Assembly: GCF_051401765.1 (NCBI RefSeq)
Contig: NC_135069.1
Span: 10,518,501-10,582,500, forward strand
Direction: 5' to 3'
Source: Calliopsis andreniformis
Taxonomy: Eukaryota; Arthropoda; Insecta; Hymenoptera; Andrenidae
DNA: 64,000 nt
Part shown: positions 1 to 12,440 of the stretch, in pieces
How the letters are laid out: the number at the start of each line of letters is the position of its first letter
Position numbering within the stretch: position 1 is the stretch's first letter
The notes under the pieces: model-generated
Database searches by the model: none
What the model was told of the DNA's origin: nothing
What the model saw: the letters and a program-made list of their open reading frames with translations, nothing else
Program-made: the position numbers and the translations under genes

Positions 1-120
1 GTAGGCGTGCATGTACATATGTACATTCAAATTGCGCGCGACATCATATACGTTTTCGTACGCATGCTCTTCGCGCATGCTGCGCCGGCGTGCCGTAAGG
101 GTCAGAGACGTTTGTTCGAT
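1..120. other. GC-rich island cut by the window edge
   Basis: Sequence rich in G+C and CpG, with two GCATGC palindromes separated by a few bases. It resembles the other GC-rich islands of the window. No convincing reading frame or splice signal is visible, and the left part lies outside the window. Confidence 0.5.
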
Positions 121-805
121 TGTCTTGTTAAACATGTTTAATTCTGCAACTGGAGGTTCCTGATCATTTACAAAGATATATTTTCTTAATTTTATCGTAT
201 TATCATGCAGGTAATAAGAAATCTACTTTATTTAAGACAATTATAATGAATAATACTTGTTTGAAAAATCAGTACTTCTTAAGCACACAAATTAGCTAGA
301 ATTTATGTTTACTCCTTAACATAAATGAATTGTCGATTTGATACGTGTGACAGAAAAATGGGAACATAATTGTAGATTTTATTATTAACAATACATCTGT
401 ATATTAGTACAAAATATTTTTTAACCCATACAACTATCCAATAACTCATTACTATTCTGCGCAAAATTTTCTGTTACTCTAATAAATCGAAGTAAACTTT
501 AAATTAATTATTTTCATTCTCATATATTGTGTATCGAAATGTACTTGATGTATTTTATATATTTGCTTCAATTATGCATCTTTCTTTTTTGACCAAGACA
601 AATTGTAACATGTACAGGACTTCGAGTCAAATAAGTGGCGCCAAAGTTCAATTGCACCTTTGACAGTTTTATATAAATTAATAGAATTCATTAACGTATG
701 ATCAATTTCATAGGTTCTAGTTAAATTTCTGTGATCTGTGAAATAAAATATAGTTAGTATTGAATACATTTTATTAACATTTTATTCTATTTGTTTCTTG
801 CGTAG
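121..805. other. AT-rich stretch, no gene seen
   Basis: AT-rich DNA with short chance frames only. Its last 25 bases form a pyrimidine-rich tract ending in CGTAG, which acts as the probable acceptor of the exon that follows. Confidence 0.5.
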
Positions 806-929
806 AATACGTTGGCGTAGAGTGATCTTCGATACTGTCGAAACTCGGATCATGCGCGTAGCATTCTCGAAGATGCGCGCGCAGCCTACTACGAATGGAC
901 GACGCCGAAGGGCAGAGCTTGTTGCAAAG
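806..929 (+). other. Putative spliced exon A (coding or lncRNA)
   Basis: A pyrimidine-rich tract ending in TTGCGTAG precedes this 124-bp segment and a strong donor, GCAAAG/GTAAGTTTTTT, follows it. It is GC-richer than its flanks. Only one plus-strand frame is open throughout, giving an Arg-rich peptide that includes MRVAFSKMRAQ and NGRRRRAELVAK. The frame reaches the donor exactly at a codon boundary and continues in phase into the next putative exon. An ATG at 852 could start a 44-residue spliced ORF; otherwise this is an internal exon of a gene starting left of the window. I recognise no protein family. The splice signals are seen; transcription and coding status are inferred. Confidence 0.35.
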
Positions 930-1044
930 GTAAGTTTTTTACTATTTTCCGTGGTTTTACTGCAGAATTTAACAGATTTTTGTATAAATTAACAAAATAT
1001 AAGATATTATCGTCTTACTATGCAATATAATTATATCTATATAC

Positions 1045-1083
1045 TCATATAGTCTATATATTCATATAATCTATATATTCATA
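1045..1083. repeat. 17-bp AT-rich tandem repeat
   Basis: Two adjacent copies (1045-1061 and 1062-1078) of TCATATARTCTATATAT differ at one base, and a partial third copy follows. It lies inside the putative intron 930-1446. Confidence 0.75.
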
Positions 1084-1446
1084 ATCATTCGAAATTTAGT
1101 GATTTAGAATTTCTAAATTTTCGATATCTAATAAAAATTGTAGCAATGCCTAGCGTCTCCCCACTTTCTTGTAACATTGCTAATTATCTGATACAAACAA
1201 AGGGTGTGATCATATCACTTTTAATTAATGTTAGTACTCTTATTTATTACATGTTATTACTTTTATCTACAATTATACCTCACAAAAATGTTTGTCAACT
1301 TTCAATTATAACTCAGTTTTTATGTCGCGGTATAAATATAGTAATTTTACTCTATTTTATAGAAAATTAGGGTTTGTATGCCACAGTTTGAATACATACA
1401 ACATATTTAAATTTACTTTTACATATGTATTTCTGTCTTATTACAG

Positions 1447-1567
1447 ATTTGTGGCTGTAACTGGAATGAACTGAACGAATGCGCTGTTAATATGACAAAA
1501 TAATATATATCGATTAACTCAATTGAATTTTGACGGCAATGGATTAGCGAATTTCTTCAAAGGGTTG
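1447..1567 (+). other. Putative spliced exon B, ORF end at 1503
   Basis: A good polypyrimidine tract ending in TCTTATTACAG lies immediately upstream and GGTTG/GTAAGA forms a donor at 1568. The phase-0 frame carried over from the exon at 806-929 gives ICGCNWNELNECAVNMTK and then TAA at 1501-1503. The stop lies about 64 bases before the donor, so if coding, this is a terminal coding exon followed by a spliced 3' UTR, which is unusual and favours a non-coding RNA with a short ORF. The implied intron, 930-1446, is 517 bp and AT-rich. No family recognised. Confidence 0.3.
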
Positions 1568-2690
1568 GTAAGATTTCAATTTATTCTTAATAACAAGTGG
1601 TAAAATTTATATCTACACCTATATGTACATATTTCTATTATTTGTTTTGTTTATGAAATCTTCTACTTGTTCAATATTAATAAGATGGAATATGGAAAAA
1701 CTGAAAATTACAGATTTTGATTCAAATGATTTGAATTTTCATAAATAGGGTTCCTTGTGTATGTATTGTAATACTCAATTATACAATAGATTTAAAGCAA
1801 GTAATTGTTACTAGATTTTAACACATTAATCGCGACTATATAATACTTTTTGACATTACGTGTGCATTTTTTGACGCATAATGCAGTTTTTACTGCAAAT
1901 TTAAACGAAGTATAATTTTAACGTAATTAATCATTTCATATGAGCAGGTTTGATTAAAGAATGTTAAGTTCTACTACATTCCATCATATGAAATTCAATG
2001 AAGTTGTAAATACACTTACAACTTTAAAAATAAAAAATTTTGATGTAATTTTTATTTGAAATGTTGAATTATTTCTGTATAATATGTATGTTATCATTTT
2101 GTTATTTAATGTTTTACTTACATATTCTGTTGATAAATATGCTTTCGCGAATATTTATTCGATATTTAAGACAGTAAGATATGTGGATCGTTCTATACCA
2201 AAGAAATAGAATTTACTTAAGCAGCAGAGATGGGCGTTACTTTAATAAATTTTATTGAAATAAATATACAGAGTTAAAATATCATGCTAACCGGTGTAAT
2301 CTACTTTACTATCATTTCACATATTTATTCATATGATTATTTGACTCAATTTTTATTTCCATAAAAATGTATTTCCTGTTCATGAATAATTCATAGTATT
2401 TATTATTTCGATTCTAACATTATTTGAATGAAAATTAACTAGAAAAGGTTTATTTAATAGACACTCATATCAAGTAACGTCCGAATCTGCATGACAAACA
2501 CTTCAGAAAAGAAAAGTTTTTCTACTGTCTCACTGTCTCTCACTAATAAATAAGAAAGTTTTTTTTCAGCTATTTTGTGACCGCGCGCAATGCGGTTGTG
2601 TAGAATCAGTGTTTGTTCCGTAGTTATTTGTATTTCACGATAGTTATATAGGGCAAGTTGGCCCAAATAATATCCATTTACATGTATAGG
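1568..2690. other. AT-rich stretch, no gene seen
   Basis: No supported exon. The 70-codon minus-strand frame at 2454-2666 has no recognisable domain, splice context or start context and is treated as chance. Confidence 0.5.
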
Positions 2691-2693
2691 TAC

Positions 2694-2743
2694 TTTAAAT
2701 TTATATACACACGCGATATTAGAGTCAGTGTTTTGTTACGTCA
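2694..2743 (+). promoter_or_regulatory. Putative core promoter with CRE
   Basis: TTTAAAT (2694-2700) and TTATATA (2701-2707) lie about 25-33 bases upstream of TCAGTG (2725-2730), which fits the arthropod initiator TCAGTY with A2727 as +1. A perfect half-palindromic cAMP-response/ATF motif, TTACGTCA, sits at 2736-2743, just downstream of the initiator. A strong splice donor follows at 2947, as expected after a first exon. AT-rich DNA yields TATA-like strings by chance, so the call is tentative. Confidence 0.35.
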
Positions 2744-2946
2744 TGAGCAATTGCAGAGCACCACAAAGCTCTGATACATGTGAGCACACACTCTTCATCG
2801 ACTGATGACTTGCGGTTGAGTTAGTAGTCCTTTATTTTTGTCTTTTTTTATTGTTAAAAAGGTGTTGATGTATCGGTACATAATGTTGAGTCATGAAGGA
2901 AAGCTCCAGAGTTGGCGAGTTGTGCTACCAAAACGTGAAGAATAAT
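2727..2946 (+). other. Putative non-coding first exon
   Basis: The segment between the initiator-like TCAGTG and a near-consensus donor, GAATAAT/GTAAGTTTTATTTT, at 2947. It contains several short upstream ORFs; one in-frame run (V/M-L-M-Y-R-Y...KREE) stops with TAA just before the donor. A polypyrimidine tract ending at 2861 could alternatively make 2862-2946 an internal exon of 85 bp. It may be an alternative 5' exon of the coding exon at 33786, or belong to a lncRNA. Only the donor is strong. Confidence 0.3.
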
Positions 2947-5479
2947 GTAAGTTTTATTTTATTTTATTAAAATTGTATATAAATGTGCCATTTTTATATT
3001 TACATTTTTATATTTACATTATTTTACATTATATTTACATGTAATTCTAATTACACATAATTTGTACTGTGACTTATGAAAAGCAAAACTGTTTCATTAA
3101 TGTAATATGAATGTAGTACATATAAAAATTTAAATCTTTGGTCCTCGAACTTTGACGAAATCGTTGCCACTGTGAATGTTTTACATAAGTGAAGATATAA
3201 GCATTATTTCATATTTGCATATATAATTTCTTTACATTACTTTCTATTTATACTGAAAATATCCCATAATCTACTACTTCTAACACTATGAATTAAATAC
3301 GTATTTTAATTTTACTTTCAACAAAATGTTTGGATATCAATTTTGTTTATCAAAGATCATTCGTCTATTTAGAAAGTTCATTTAGTTAAGAAATGTTCAA
3401 TATTAGAATTAACATCTCGAGAAATAATTTTATAATCCAATAGTTAGAAAATATTATCCTTCGAATAATTATGATCATTATTATATTTCGACGTATTATA
3501 ATGTCGCATAATGAAGACGTTTAATCGAAAGGAAAAACCTCTACGTGATGGAATGAAATTCGCGCTTTCATTTGTGATGAGGGATAATTATCCATTAAAG
3601 GAAGGAAACTTGTAGAACAGAGAATAGTTACGGTGGAATTGGATTATTCGAGGAACCGTGACATTCGCTAAAAAGTGGAAAGACCGTAAACACGGAACAA
3701 ACGTTGATGAAACCAATGGCGTAGCGCCTCAAATATCCATTTCTCCTAATAGTATAATTACCTCGCATTCTTGCACTAACTAATTCTTAAGTACATAAAA
3801 TTACAATGAAGATTTAAAATGATTAAAAGGTAAACAAAAATTCGATTTTTTCTACTTTCAAATAAACAGAAAGGGACATTCAAACTGAGAAACTATTTCT
3901 TCAAATAAATTTAATTTTTAAATTGCTGGTATTTTTTAATAAGCTACATCTGTTAATAACTTACATATGATTATTGAGTCATTTTCTAAGGTTTAGTAGA
4001 AACACTCAAGATTATATTATGTGCTCTCTATTTTATTATAATCCTTTTTCGACTTCATTACAATTTAATTTTTTATCGTTTCGCATACACTTTTAACAAA
4101 TAGTAATAGTAAGTATAATTAAGTAGATACTTATAAATCTGGCGCTCCATTGCTGTAATTCATTCGTAAATACGCATAAACTTACTTTCCCATTTTTTCG
4201 CCTGGAGAATATAATTCTTTTCAATCTTCGTTTCTTCTTTTACTTTTGTCAATTATCTCACCTTTCTCAGAAAAGTAAATATTAACTAAAATTCCAAATA
4301 TTATTTGCTGGAAATCAACAATTAAATCAGATTCCTTTGAAATTCTGAGAAACTGTGGTAATCCCTAGAGATTTTATCGGTCAACTCGTTACGATTCGCA
4401 CTAATTAGAGTGATCTGCAGAGTAAACGTAAATGCTACCTGCGTAAATTAACTATATAAAGCATTATAATATGTTTTTTGAAAAAATTGTAAAGTATCAA
4501 TTTACAAGTAGAAGAAATTTACATATATTGAATGTGGGGAACTATCGAAGATAATAGAATTTAGAAAGCTTTAAAATTAGACGAAAATTGGAATTATGTT
4601 AAAAGTTCTGACATTGACTTAAAATACTTCAGAAGGATTTTTATTCTTTGAAACTAATACAAATTTATATCATATCTACAGTTCAGAGTTTCCTATCAAA
4701 TACAGTTATTTTAAGTTGTTAGTAGATAGTAGTGGGAGAATGGTTTTCAAAGAATTATGATTTTTGAGTTATGTTATTGTTTCTACAACTCTCATTTTAA
4801 CATAGTATCTGGATATTACCCAAATTATAATTAAAATGTTTTTCCTGCCATTACTACAGAAAATAAGTAGCTATACACATATATAAACAATACATTGCTG
4901 TTAAGAGAATAGCTTTTTGGCTAAAATAGGATGAAATAAATGCACTTTTCTATACAATAAAAGCTACGTATTTTTTAAGATCAATTATTAGCTTATTAGG
5001 AAGTAGCGAAAAGATGCTCTCTGTTTTGTATTTTTGAAAAAGGCTCGTAAAATCCGTAACCACCAGACTGTAAATGATAATGTCAACCAATTTACTATTG
5101 CCAACATTAATTGATCCATACAAATAAAAGCATTAGATTACCTCCTTAACTATCATCCCAAAGATAGTAAAAGTATTTGAAAGTGGAGATAAAACCTCAT
5201 CTGTAAAATAGAGAAAATGTAAAAAATAGGAACAGTTTGCACACGAGGGTACAAATGTAGATGTAAACATTAATTTTCTCAAAAATAAAATACTCGTTCC
5301 TCAACGTCATGGAATTCTCAACTTTTATCAGACTCTTTGTCAATGTCTATTCGATATTCGATTAAGACACCTGTTTCAAATATAGTATCAATATCAATCT
5401 TAACCACATTCATGGACCCATATTTGTCTAACATAATAATCCAATAAAAAATTCGCTGAAAATCCGATTTGCTTGTACT
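2947..5479. other. AT-rich stretch, possible intron
   Basis: Starts with a 14-bp tandem TTTTTATATTTACA (2991-3018). It is otherwise unstructured AT-rich DNA, except a more complex segment near 3530-3740 with TAATTATCCATTAAA, a pair of homeodomain-type cores. No exon is supported. Confidence 0.45.
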
Positions 5480-5483
5480 TTAA

Positions 5484-5750
5484 CCCTTTAACAACACCTA
5501 CATTTTAAAAAGTCGTACTCCCTTCCTGCAAAAAAAGATGACAAAACTAGTTCTCACGTGTCGAAATGAATGCAATATAAAATACAAATTGCTACAAGCA
5601 TCCAGTCCTAAATGCATACCCTCACAAGCAAATGCAAACATTTATTTCCTAGCAGAGACCGTAGCATAATCCCAAAGTTAAAATTGACGGCACTCGTATT
5701 TCACGAAACTTTCGCTTTATCGTCTACTCGCGACACCCATAGTTAAAGGG
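5484..5750. mobile_element. piggyBac-like MITE, 267 bp
   Basis: Starts CCCTTTAAC (5484-5492) and ends with its exact reverse complement GTTAAAGGG (5742-5750). Both ends are flanked by TTAA (5480-5483 and 5751-5754), the duplicated target used by piggyBac-superfamily transposases. Similarity continues just inside the ends (ACCTAC versus a related string). No transposase frame is present, so it is non-autonomous. The TTAACCCTTT end is shared with the element at 16550-16849. Confidence 0.65.
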
Positions 5751-5754
5751 TTAA

Positions 5755-6400
5755 GAAAGCCCTTATTCTCGAATGCTAGATTCGGATTAGGCCTACGCCA
5801 CTGAAACGAGGACAACTTGATTCTCGCGCGAACAAAAAGCGGGGACGTGCGCCGTGCTGCGTTTCTCGATTCGTCGCGGTGCGAGGCGCGGCCTGCAACT
5901 AAAACGAGCCTAATCCACAAAACAAACCGATCCGCCGGGCCCTGTTCAGCCCGTTCTGTTCGTGAGACGTCCACGGTGTCGAGGTCTGTCTCCCATACGC
6001 GACGAAAGGCCCGATTCGACGAAGGGCCCTCGAACGACTGGCAACTACCGCAAATGACTTTATTTATACCGTCGGCCCTTATTAGGACTCCCGAGCCATG
6101 GCCGTGTAAGGTTGTCGGAAGGTAATTTCGCCGGTACCAGGCTTCTTTTGTCGGACCTCGCTTTTTGTACGGCCATCTCTGCTGAAATTACTCCCGACGA
6201 GAATGCAAGTTTTTCATGGGAGCGTTACGTGAACCGTTCGCTGTTGATACACTGTTCTCGATCGCTCGATAGTCGTCGATTTCGTTAGAAAACAGTATAC
6301 GACGTGCTGGGCGTTTTGTACGTACATACGTCTCGCTGAGGGATCTGCTGGGTTTCGTGCCGCAGACTTCCATGGTGGATACTGTTTTCAAAGGTGTTCA
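5755..6400. other. GC-rich island
   Basis: CpG-rich block with open frames on both strands (plus 5817-6125, minus 5717-5974 and 6188-6391) and no family resemblance. A possible donor CGGAAG/GTAATTTCG lies at 6121. Could be an enhancer or an unrecognised exon. Confidence 0.4.
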
Positions 6401-8040
6401 AGGGATGTGGAGAAACAAATTAATACTAAGTAGGTAAAGCTTGCGGTTGGTGGTAATATTGTGGGTGTAGATATTATTTTTTTTTTTAAGTAATGATAGA
6501 AATCAACTGCACATTCAATTCTAATAAGAAAATCATGCAGACTCTATTGCTAATTTTCTACCTAATTAATGTAGATGCAGAGTCAGAATTCGCAGTTTTA
6601 ACTAATTAGTATTAAAAATTTTACAAAAGTCTAAGATATTTCGAGCCCTTAGTTGGCTATTTTATATCAATTTAAGAAAACAGAAAATTGCGTAGATTAA
6701 CCTTTTTAACTTTGAAGAGCCAAAGATTTTTAGAAGCCATACTGCTCAATTTCATATTTCTATAAAATTTTTAATTTGATCACCTAAGTACGTGATTAGT
6801 TGTTAATTCTTCGAAGAATGAAGAATGTATCCGCATCATTATTTATTATTGCCATGAAATAATAATTATCAATAACGTCTAAATAATATCTATGACTACA
6901 ACATGTAGGATTTCTAAATTTTAACTGCGTAGCCACATCACGAATGTTTGGTTCGCTGTTTTCTTTACTTTTTATTGTATGCATTTGGTCAACTTAATAT
7001 CTAATTGCCCCAAAAACCAGTTAAAATAACACCTAAAAGTTATTGGTGTGTTATAACAAAGTGATAGGAAGAAAATGTTTTCTGCACTTAACACAAAATC
7101 TGATAAGCTACATATGTATGAATGGTATTTCTATTTCCCTATTTTCGTTATTTTAAAATTAATTCGATGTATTTAGGAAGAGTAGATACTTATGATAGGT
7201 TTAGATTAATATTTTCATTGAGGAAGAAGTTAATTTAATACTTTCATTCGTTTATCAAATTATCATTACATGATAAAAAGTGTCAGTGTATGCACTAACT
7301 GACTTGTATGGCTACTTGTACTTCCATAACTAGCGTTACAACTTACAGCTACTCTCCTTTTCACAGGTGCTTGTCGCAGTAGTTTTCAATCTTCCCTTTT
7401 CAGATGTGTAGCTCTAGGTATGTGCATCTAGAATTATAAGGCAAATAGCACAAATCACATAGGTATTTTTATTTCTGAGATACTGATGCTCGAAATTTCA
7501 AACCTCAATGTTCTTATATTCTCATTTTTTAAGGATAAGTTCTTTTAATTCAATTAACTTTTATATATTCTAAATTCTAATTAAAGTATAATCTCAAATT
7601 TTTAGGGAATTCGACTTATATTGTTTTGCTATAATAGAATGGAGTTGCTCATGATGCGAGTACTAATTTTTAATTTTATAATCATTTTGCCACTGTATCT
7701 TTCTCGTTTCGATATACAAATACTAAATGGGTTCACCTAAATATTAACAATATCACTATTATTAAATTATGAATTTAATTAAAAGTGTAATCATTTAGTG
7801 CTTAATAATTATCCAATGCACCATGCCCTTTGATTACAACCGTTTCGTAATCAGGAATTTCATTCATTGACGTTAATTACAATTTTTAATCATTAATCAA
7901 ATTACATCGTGTGCCCAACTCTGACTGTTTGAATACTTTCATTGAATTGCTCCAAATGTTATTATATTCCCTCTTCCATCGCGTTTACACGCGTATAAAA
8001 TTGTCAACAGAAATGAAGAATGAACATAAGAAAATTATGA
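6401..8040. other. AT-rich stretch, no gene seen
   Basis: Low-complexity T run near 6475-6487, then AT-rich DNA. The minus-strand 62-codon frame at 6796-6984 shows no domain. Confidence 0.5.
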
Positions 8041-8400
8041 AATCCTAACGGGAAGCTGCGTTACGCAAGGAGGACTTGGTCCAACGAAAATATTTCGGTC
8101 TCTAGCCGAGTCTTTCCTTCGACTGTGACCGCCTGCTCCGTTGGAATGTTGCGCGGTAAAAGCCAAGCGGAAACGGTCGAGGATTTCGGTCTGAGAGGAC
8201 CGAACACAGTGCCCTTTTTTCCCGGAATTAGCAGGTCCGACGCGTTTTTGCGACGCATTGCACGCGTTGGAGAAATTGGAACCCTTGCGTCCTCGTGTTT
8301 CTGGCGACGGACCCCTGCCGATTTTTCGGCTGCGTCTTTTCTTTCACATGTAGCTGTTCACATCGTGCTCGTTTCCTTCACCGAACATAGATAAGATTTC
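8041..8400. other. GC-rich island
   Basis: CpG-rich block with overlapping frames on both strands (plus 8125-8394, minus 8061-8258) that share no recognisable motif. Regulatory or composition-driven. Confidence 0.4.
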
Positions 8401-9755
8401 GTCGAAAGAGAAAACGAATAGTCTATGTTCCTCGAAGGATTCGTCTAATACTGTATTTTTATATTTATCGATAACTATAAAGGTACTTTTGAAAATGCAG
8501 TTTTCTATTCTTTCTTCGTTTAAATTTGGATTAGATCTGATTGCACTGTTTAGTCTCCTATTCGCTCTATTTCTAATCAAAAGCCTATTTTCTGTCAATA
8601 GAATTTGTATCCTGTATTATACTCAAACTACGGATGCTACTTTATACGACTTCCATCTTGGAAGCCACTTTTTTCTGAGGGGAAGACGTTTTGTTCCTAA
8701 CACTTTATTGTGGTCTTATTTTGTTGTTCCATCTATGATATGTCACTTTTAAACCATGACGATGTTTGCGTGATATTTATATGGATGCCTGACACCTTAT
8801 GGTTTTTTAACGTGTTTACCGCAACAACTTTTTTATAGCTGGAAATGACGATATGATACAGATCGTATATGCTTCACACCTGAACCATAATATACTGATA
8901 TTTTAAGAGATGTAATAGAAATGTGAAAATACGATATTAAATTCGATTATTTCCGTGGTGGATGTTATTGTAATGATCGAGGTGTAATAATACTTTTGTT
9001 ACAAATATTTGTTGTGTATAGGTACTAAATTTTTATAATAAGATGAAACTATAAAAGAACAGGAACGCAACGTTTATTATGACCCATTAGATCATTTAAA
9101 GATTTATTTTAGCAATTAAAGCAACTCGCTTTTATTTCATTAGAAATGTGATTGGAAATTTATAAAAATAAAATTCCATTACTTTAAATAATTCTAAAAT
9201 ATAGTATACGGATGCTGCAACCTCTCAGTTGAAATAAATGTCACAATTTCTATTCATTTAATCGTTTACTCAAAAGATTGATTCTTTGTTTCTTTATTGG
9301 AACATTCGCTTTTTTATTTAATTTATTCTGTTTTATGAGTGTTTGTTTTGCTTATTTTTTTCTAATTTAACTTTCTTCCTAGTTTTCCTTTTCATCTTTA
9401 ACTTTTCTAATCTGAAACCTTTTCTTTCTTCTTAATGTTCTCTTTCATTTCTAACACTAATTTTGAATTTGTGATACTTCCTGGATGGGTCAAATATACT
9501 AGGATAGAATATATTCCATTTTAGAACTATGTCACTAAAATTTTAAATCTTTAAATGTTTTGAATTTCTCATATATACTACATTCTGTTCAGTCTCAGGC
9601 TTAGGGAACACCAGTTAAAATGCTAAAATAATTAAAAATGATTGTTTCTTTACACGTACTTTAAAAAATACTCTTACGTGACATGATTTATAACAACAAC
9701 AAGAATATGAAATAAGTATAAACTAGAACATTTACTTCACTGTATATAATACTCC
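8401..9755. other. AT-rich stretch, no gene seen
   Basis: The plus-strand 87-codon frame at 8489-8752 is hydrophobic through AT-rich codons and has no splice context or recognisable domain. Nothing else is supported. Confidence 0.5.
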
Positions 9756-10530
9756 TACGACAGCCCCCTAGCTTAAATCATCACGCGCCACAGCCTCGAA
9801 CCACCAGCGCACATAAATCTCCCGCAGGTTTCCCAAAAGGCGCAAGAATGTCATCGATACAAGTGGTCGAGCCAAAAATCAGCCGAATATAGTTCAAATT
9901 CACGTACAAGGGGTCGAGGGAAAGGCAGTCCTTGGGCATCGGCTCCGTTTTCATAGTCACAATGGCGTTACACTAGCCCAGGCGTTAGAGGTCCTTCAAC
10001 GTGTGTCGCATCCCACGAAATAAATTGTCCAGAAATTTTAAAAGCCGGCGCTCTTTGTGGGATTAGCCGGCCACCGCGGGCTACCAGTTACAAATCACCA
10101 GTACCAGTGACCAGTTGCCACCTATCACGTGGCCCACTACTCACGAAGGGTCGCGAATATATGCGCGGCTGGAATTACTGCGATCCAGCATGGCCGGGAT
10201 CGGTGTGAATCGTCGGAGAGTCGCTGAGACGAGTCAGCCCATTGTGTTCGCGCTGCATGGTAGTTGCATTGTTTGTAAACCAGGCGTGATCAGCCTCCGA
10301 CGATTTATAACGATCGTTTCGGCCTCCACCTCTATTCTCGCATGTCAGATGCTTTCTCGGCACGCTGGATCGATTGCCGTCATAAAAGCATTCCATCCGG
10401 TATCAAGGGTTCAAGTACCGTGGAAACTGTATTGGCTACCTGTGTCGTGGTATGGTGCCGCCTACGCTAGGCTTTTTGAAGACTCGAATGATGCAGAGAT
10501 AAATGAAAGGTTTTTTTTTTTGTCTTAACA
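9756..10530. other. GC-rich island with ACCAGT cluster
   Basis: CpG-rich block. Four copies of ACCAGT occur at 10083-10088, 10097-10102, 10103-10108 and 10110-10115, two of them followed by T (ACCAGTT, a half-site close to Grainyhead-type sites). GGATTAGCC just upstream holds an Otd/Bicoid-type core. The 137-codon plus frame at 10115-10528 is not recognised. Regulatory function is inferred. Confidence 0.4.
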
Positions 10531-11900
10531 AGCGCGCTCAAATTAAGGGAGGAATTTCACTTTTGGTAGAAAGTCGATTTCTTTAAGATTTTTTATTAAG
10601 GAAACTAAGTGGTAAATTATTTTCAGTCTTTTTCTATGTTTGCGTTATATGTTCAAGCAGTTATAATATTTTTTTAGAGAAGAGTCTGTTACCCATTCTG
10701 TCTATATTTCTCCTGAACTATTATGTCCCTTTTTCAGTGGTTGACTTTGAAAAAACTATTTAATCGAATAGTTTGAAATTTTTGCTGTATATTGAGAAAA
10801 TTCTTCAGCGTTTAACGGAAGAGAAGCATAAGGTATATTCTGTTACTATTGCAAATAAATTGCATTAGTTTTCTGAATAAATTTGACCATTTGGGTTTAA
10901 CAATTTGTCATTTTCTCAAATGCTTTCATTTTGTTATTCTTCGCCAAACGATACAAACGATATAAAACAAGAAACCATCTTACTTCACTATTTTACATGA
11001 TCCGAGGGCGATATATTATGCCAATTAGTGAAAAAGGAATATATATATAATGGCAGAGAAAATATAGTTGGGATGTTTCATTGAATCTTCACTAAATAAA
11101 TATAACTACTTGAACATATATGTAGTAATAATGTACAGAAAGACTAAAAATAATTTGCCATGTAAATTCTGTAATAAAAATCTTAAAGAAATTTTTATGA
11201 ATATTTCCACTTAGATGTCCTAATTTTAGGCGATTTTTAAAATAAAAAATTATTATATTAATTAGAGATCGACAGTTTTGACATTTTTCTTATATGTTTC
11301 TGATAGAAATACGAAAACATGCAAATATGTTCAAATTCAGACCACTACGAATTAGGAAAACCGACTCTTTTAAGGATTTTTTCTAAATAAAATGTCTATT
11401 AAGGCGTTAGTTGCAGGTTCATATTTAGTAGCATATCAATTATTCAAATACAAAATGAGTTACATATCTAAACTGATTATGTTACCACCTCATCTACATT
11501 TTGGAACATTGGAACACATAGCACCAGTATTGTTCATTGGATGCAATACAATAACATTATAATAAATTTTGATCCTTTGCAGTCCAAATGCTCCATCTTT
11601 TTTTTAATGATAAATTTCACTAAATTAATGAGATCTTAGTATAGGATTGGAATTAGCACTTCAATTAATAGAAACGTTAATATTTCTTCAACACTATCTC
11701 TACATTCTCATTGCCATTACGATATTTCTCGACTAGTTTCTTCTTTCCTATATTTAAACATGTTTGGATTTCCTATTCACACTTTATAGAAGTAATCCTA
11801 ACCATTTTTATATTAGGCAGCAATTGCATTGGTCAGCCAAAAGTTCCACTAAATAATACCATGACATCTAACGTGCTAATGAAGACATCTTCCCAGTAAA
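10531..11900. other. AT-rich stretch, no gene seen
   Basis: AT-rich DNA. A TCAGTCTTTTTCT match to the start of miR-14 at about 10625 has no hairpin partner. No exon supported. Confidence 0.5.
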
Positions 11901-12440
11901 CCGTCAGAAGAAAAGGAAGGTCCGTATCCCTCGGCCGAAGTTCCAAATCACCGGCACAATGGCCAACTTCGCGTCCATTGTCGGGTGCAGGGCCGCGGCT
12001 GGATCGGCTTCTCGTATAATAGCAGAGAAACTAGCATTGTGCCACTTCCTGAAAGGTGGACAGAAAGGAACCTGGCCGTGATCTATGGACCAGATCACCG
12101 TGCCATCGAATCAGACCTGACCCTCTTCACCCGCGCTGAGCACCCCGCCCCTGTCTCGTTGATCGCGGAACCAAAACGCGTGAAAAGGATTTCACAGAAA
12201 ATACGAACACGAAGGATGTTGCCGTTTTACGGCTGTTCGGCTCGTTTAACTGGTGGCCGCGAACACCGACTTTGACCGAACCGAACGTCTCATCAACGCG
12301 GTTTCCTCTTCGTATACTCTTTTTATTCAATTCTCTTTCTCTGACTCCGAGTCAAAATAAACGCACCGCGTTCTGTGGGCACGGTACATCGAGACAGGAT
12401 TATTCGCGAGTGGTGGTCCTCTGGTTGACTACAATTTGTG
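11901..12440. other. GC-rich island
   Basis: CpG-rich block with overlapping frames on both strands (plus 11985-12275 and 12272-12472, minus 12127-12330). None carries a recognisable domain. Possible enhancer or unrecognised exon. Confidence 0.4.

Noticed and set aside
10625..10645. TCAGTCTTTTTCT, like the start of miR-14
   Set aside because: T-rich chance match with no complementary arm nearby.
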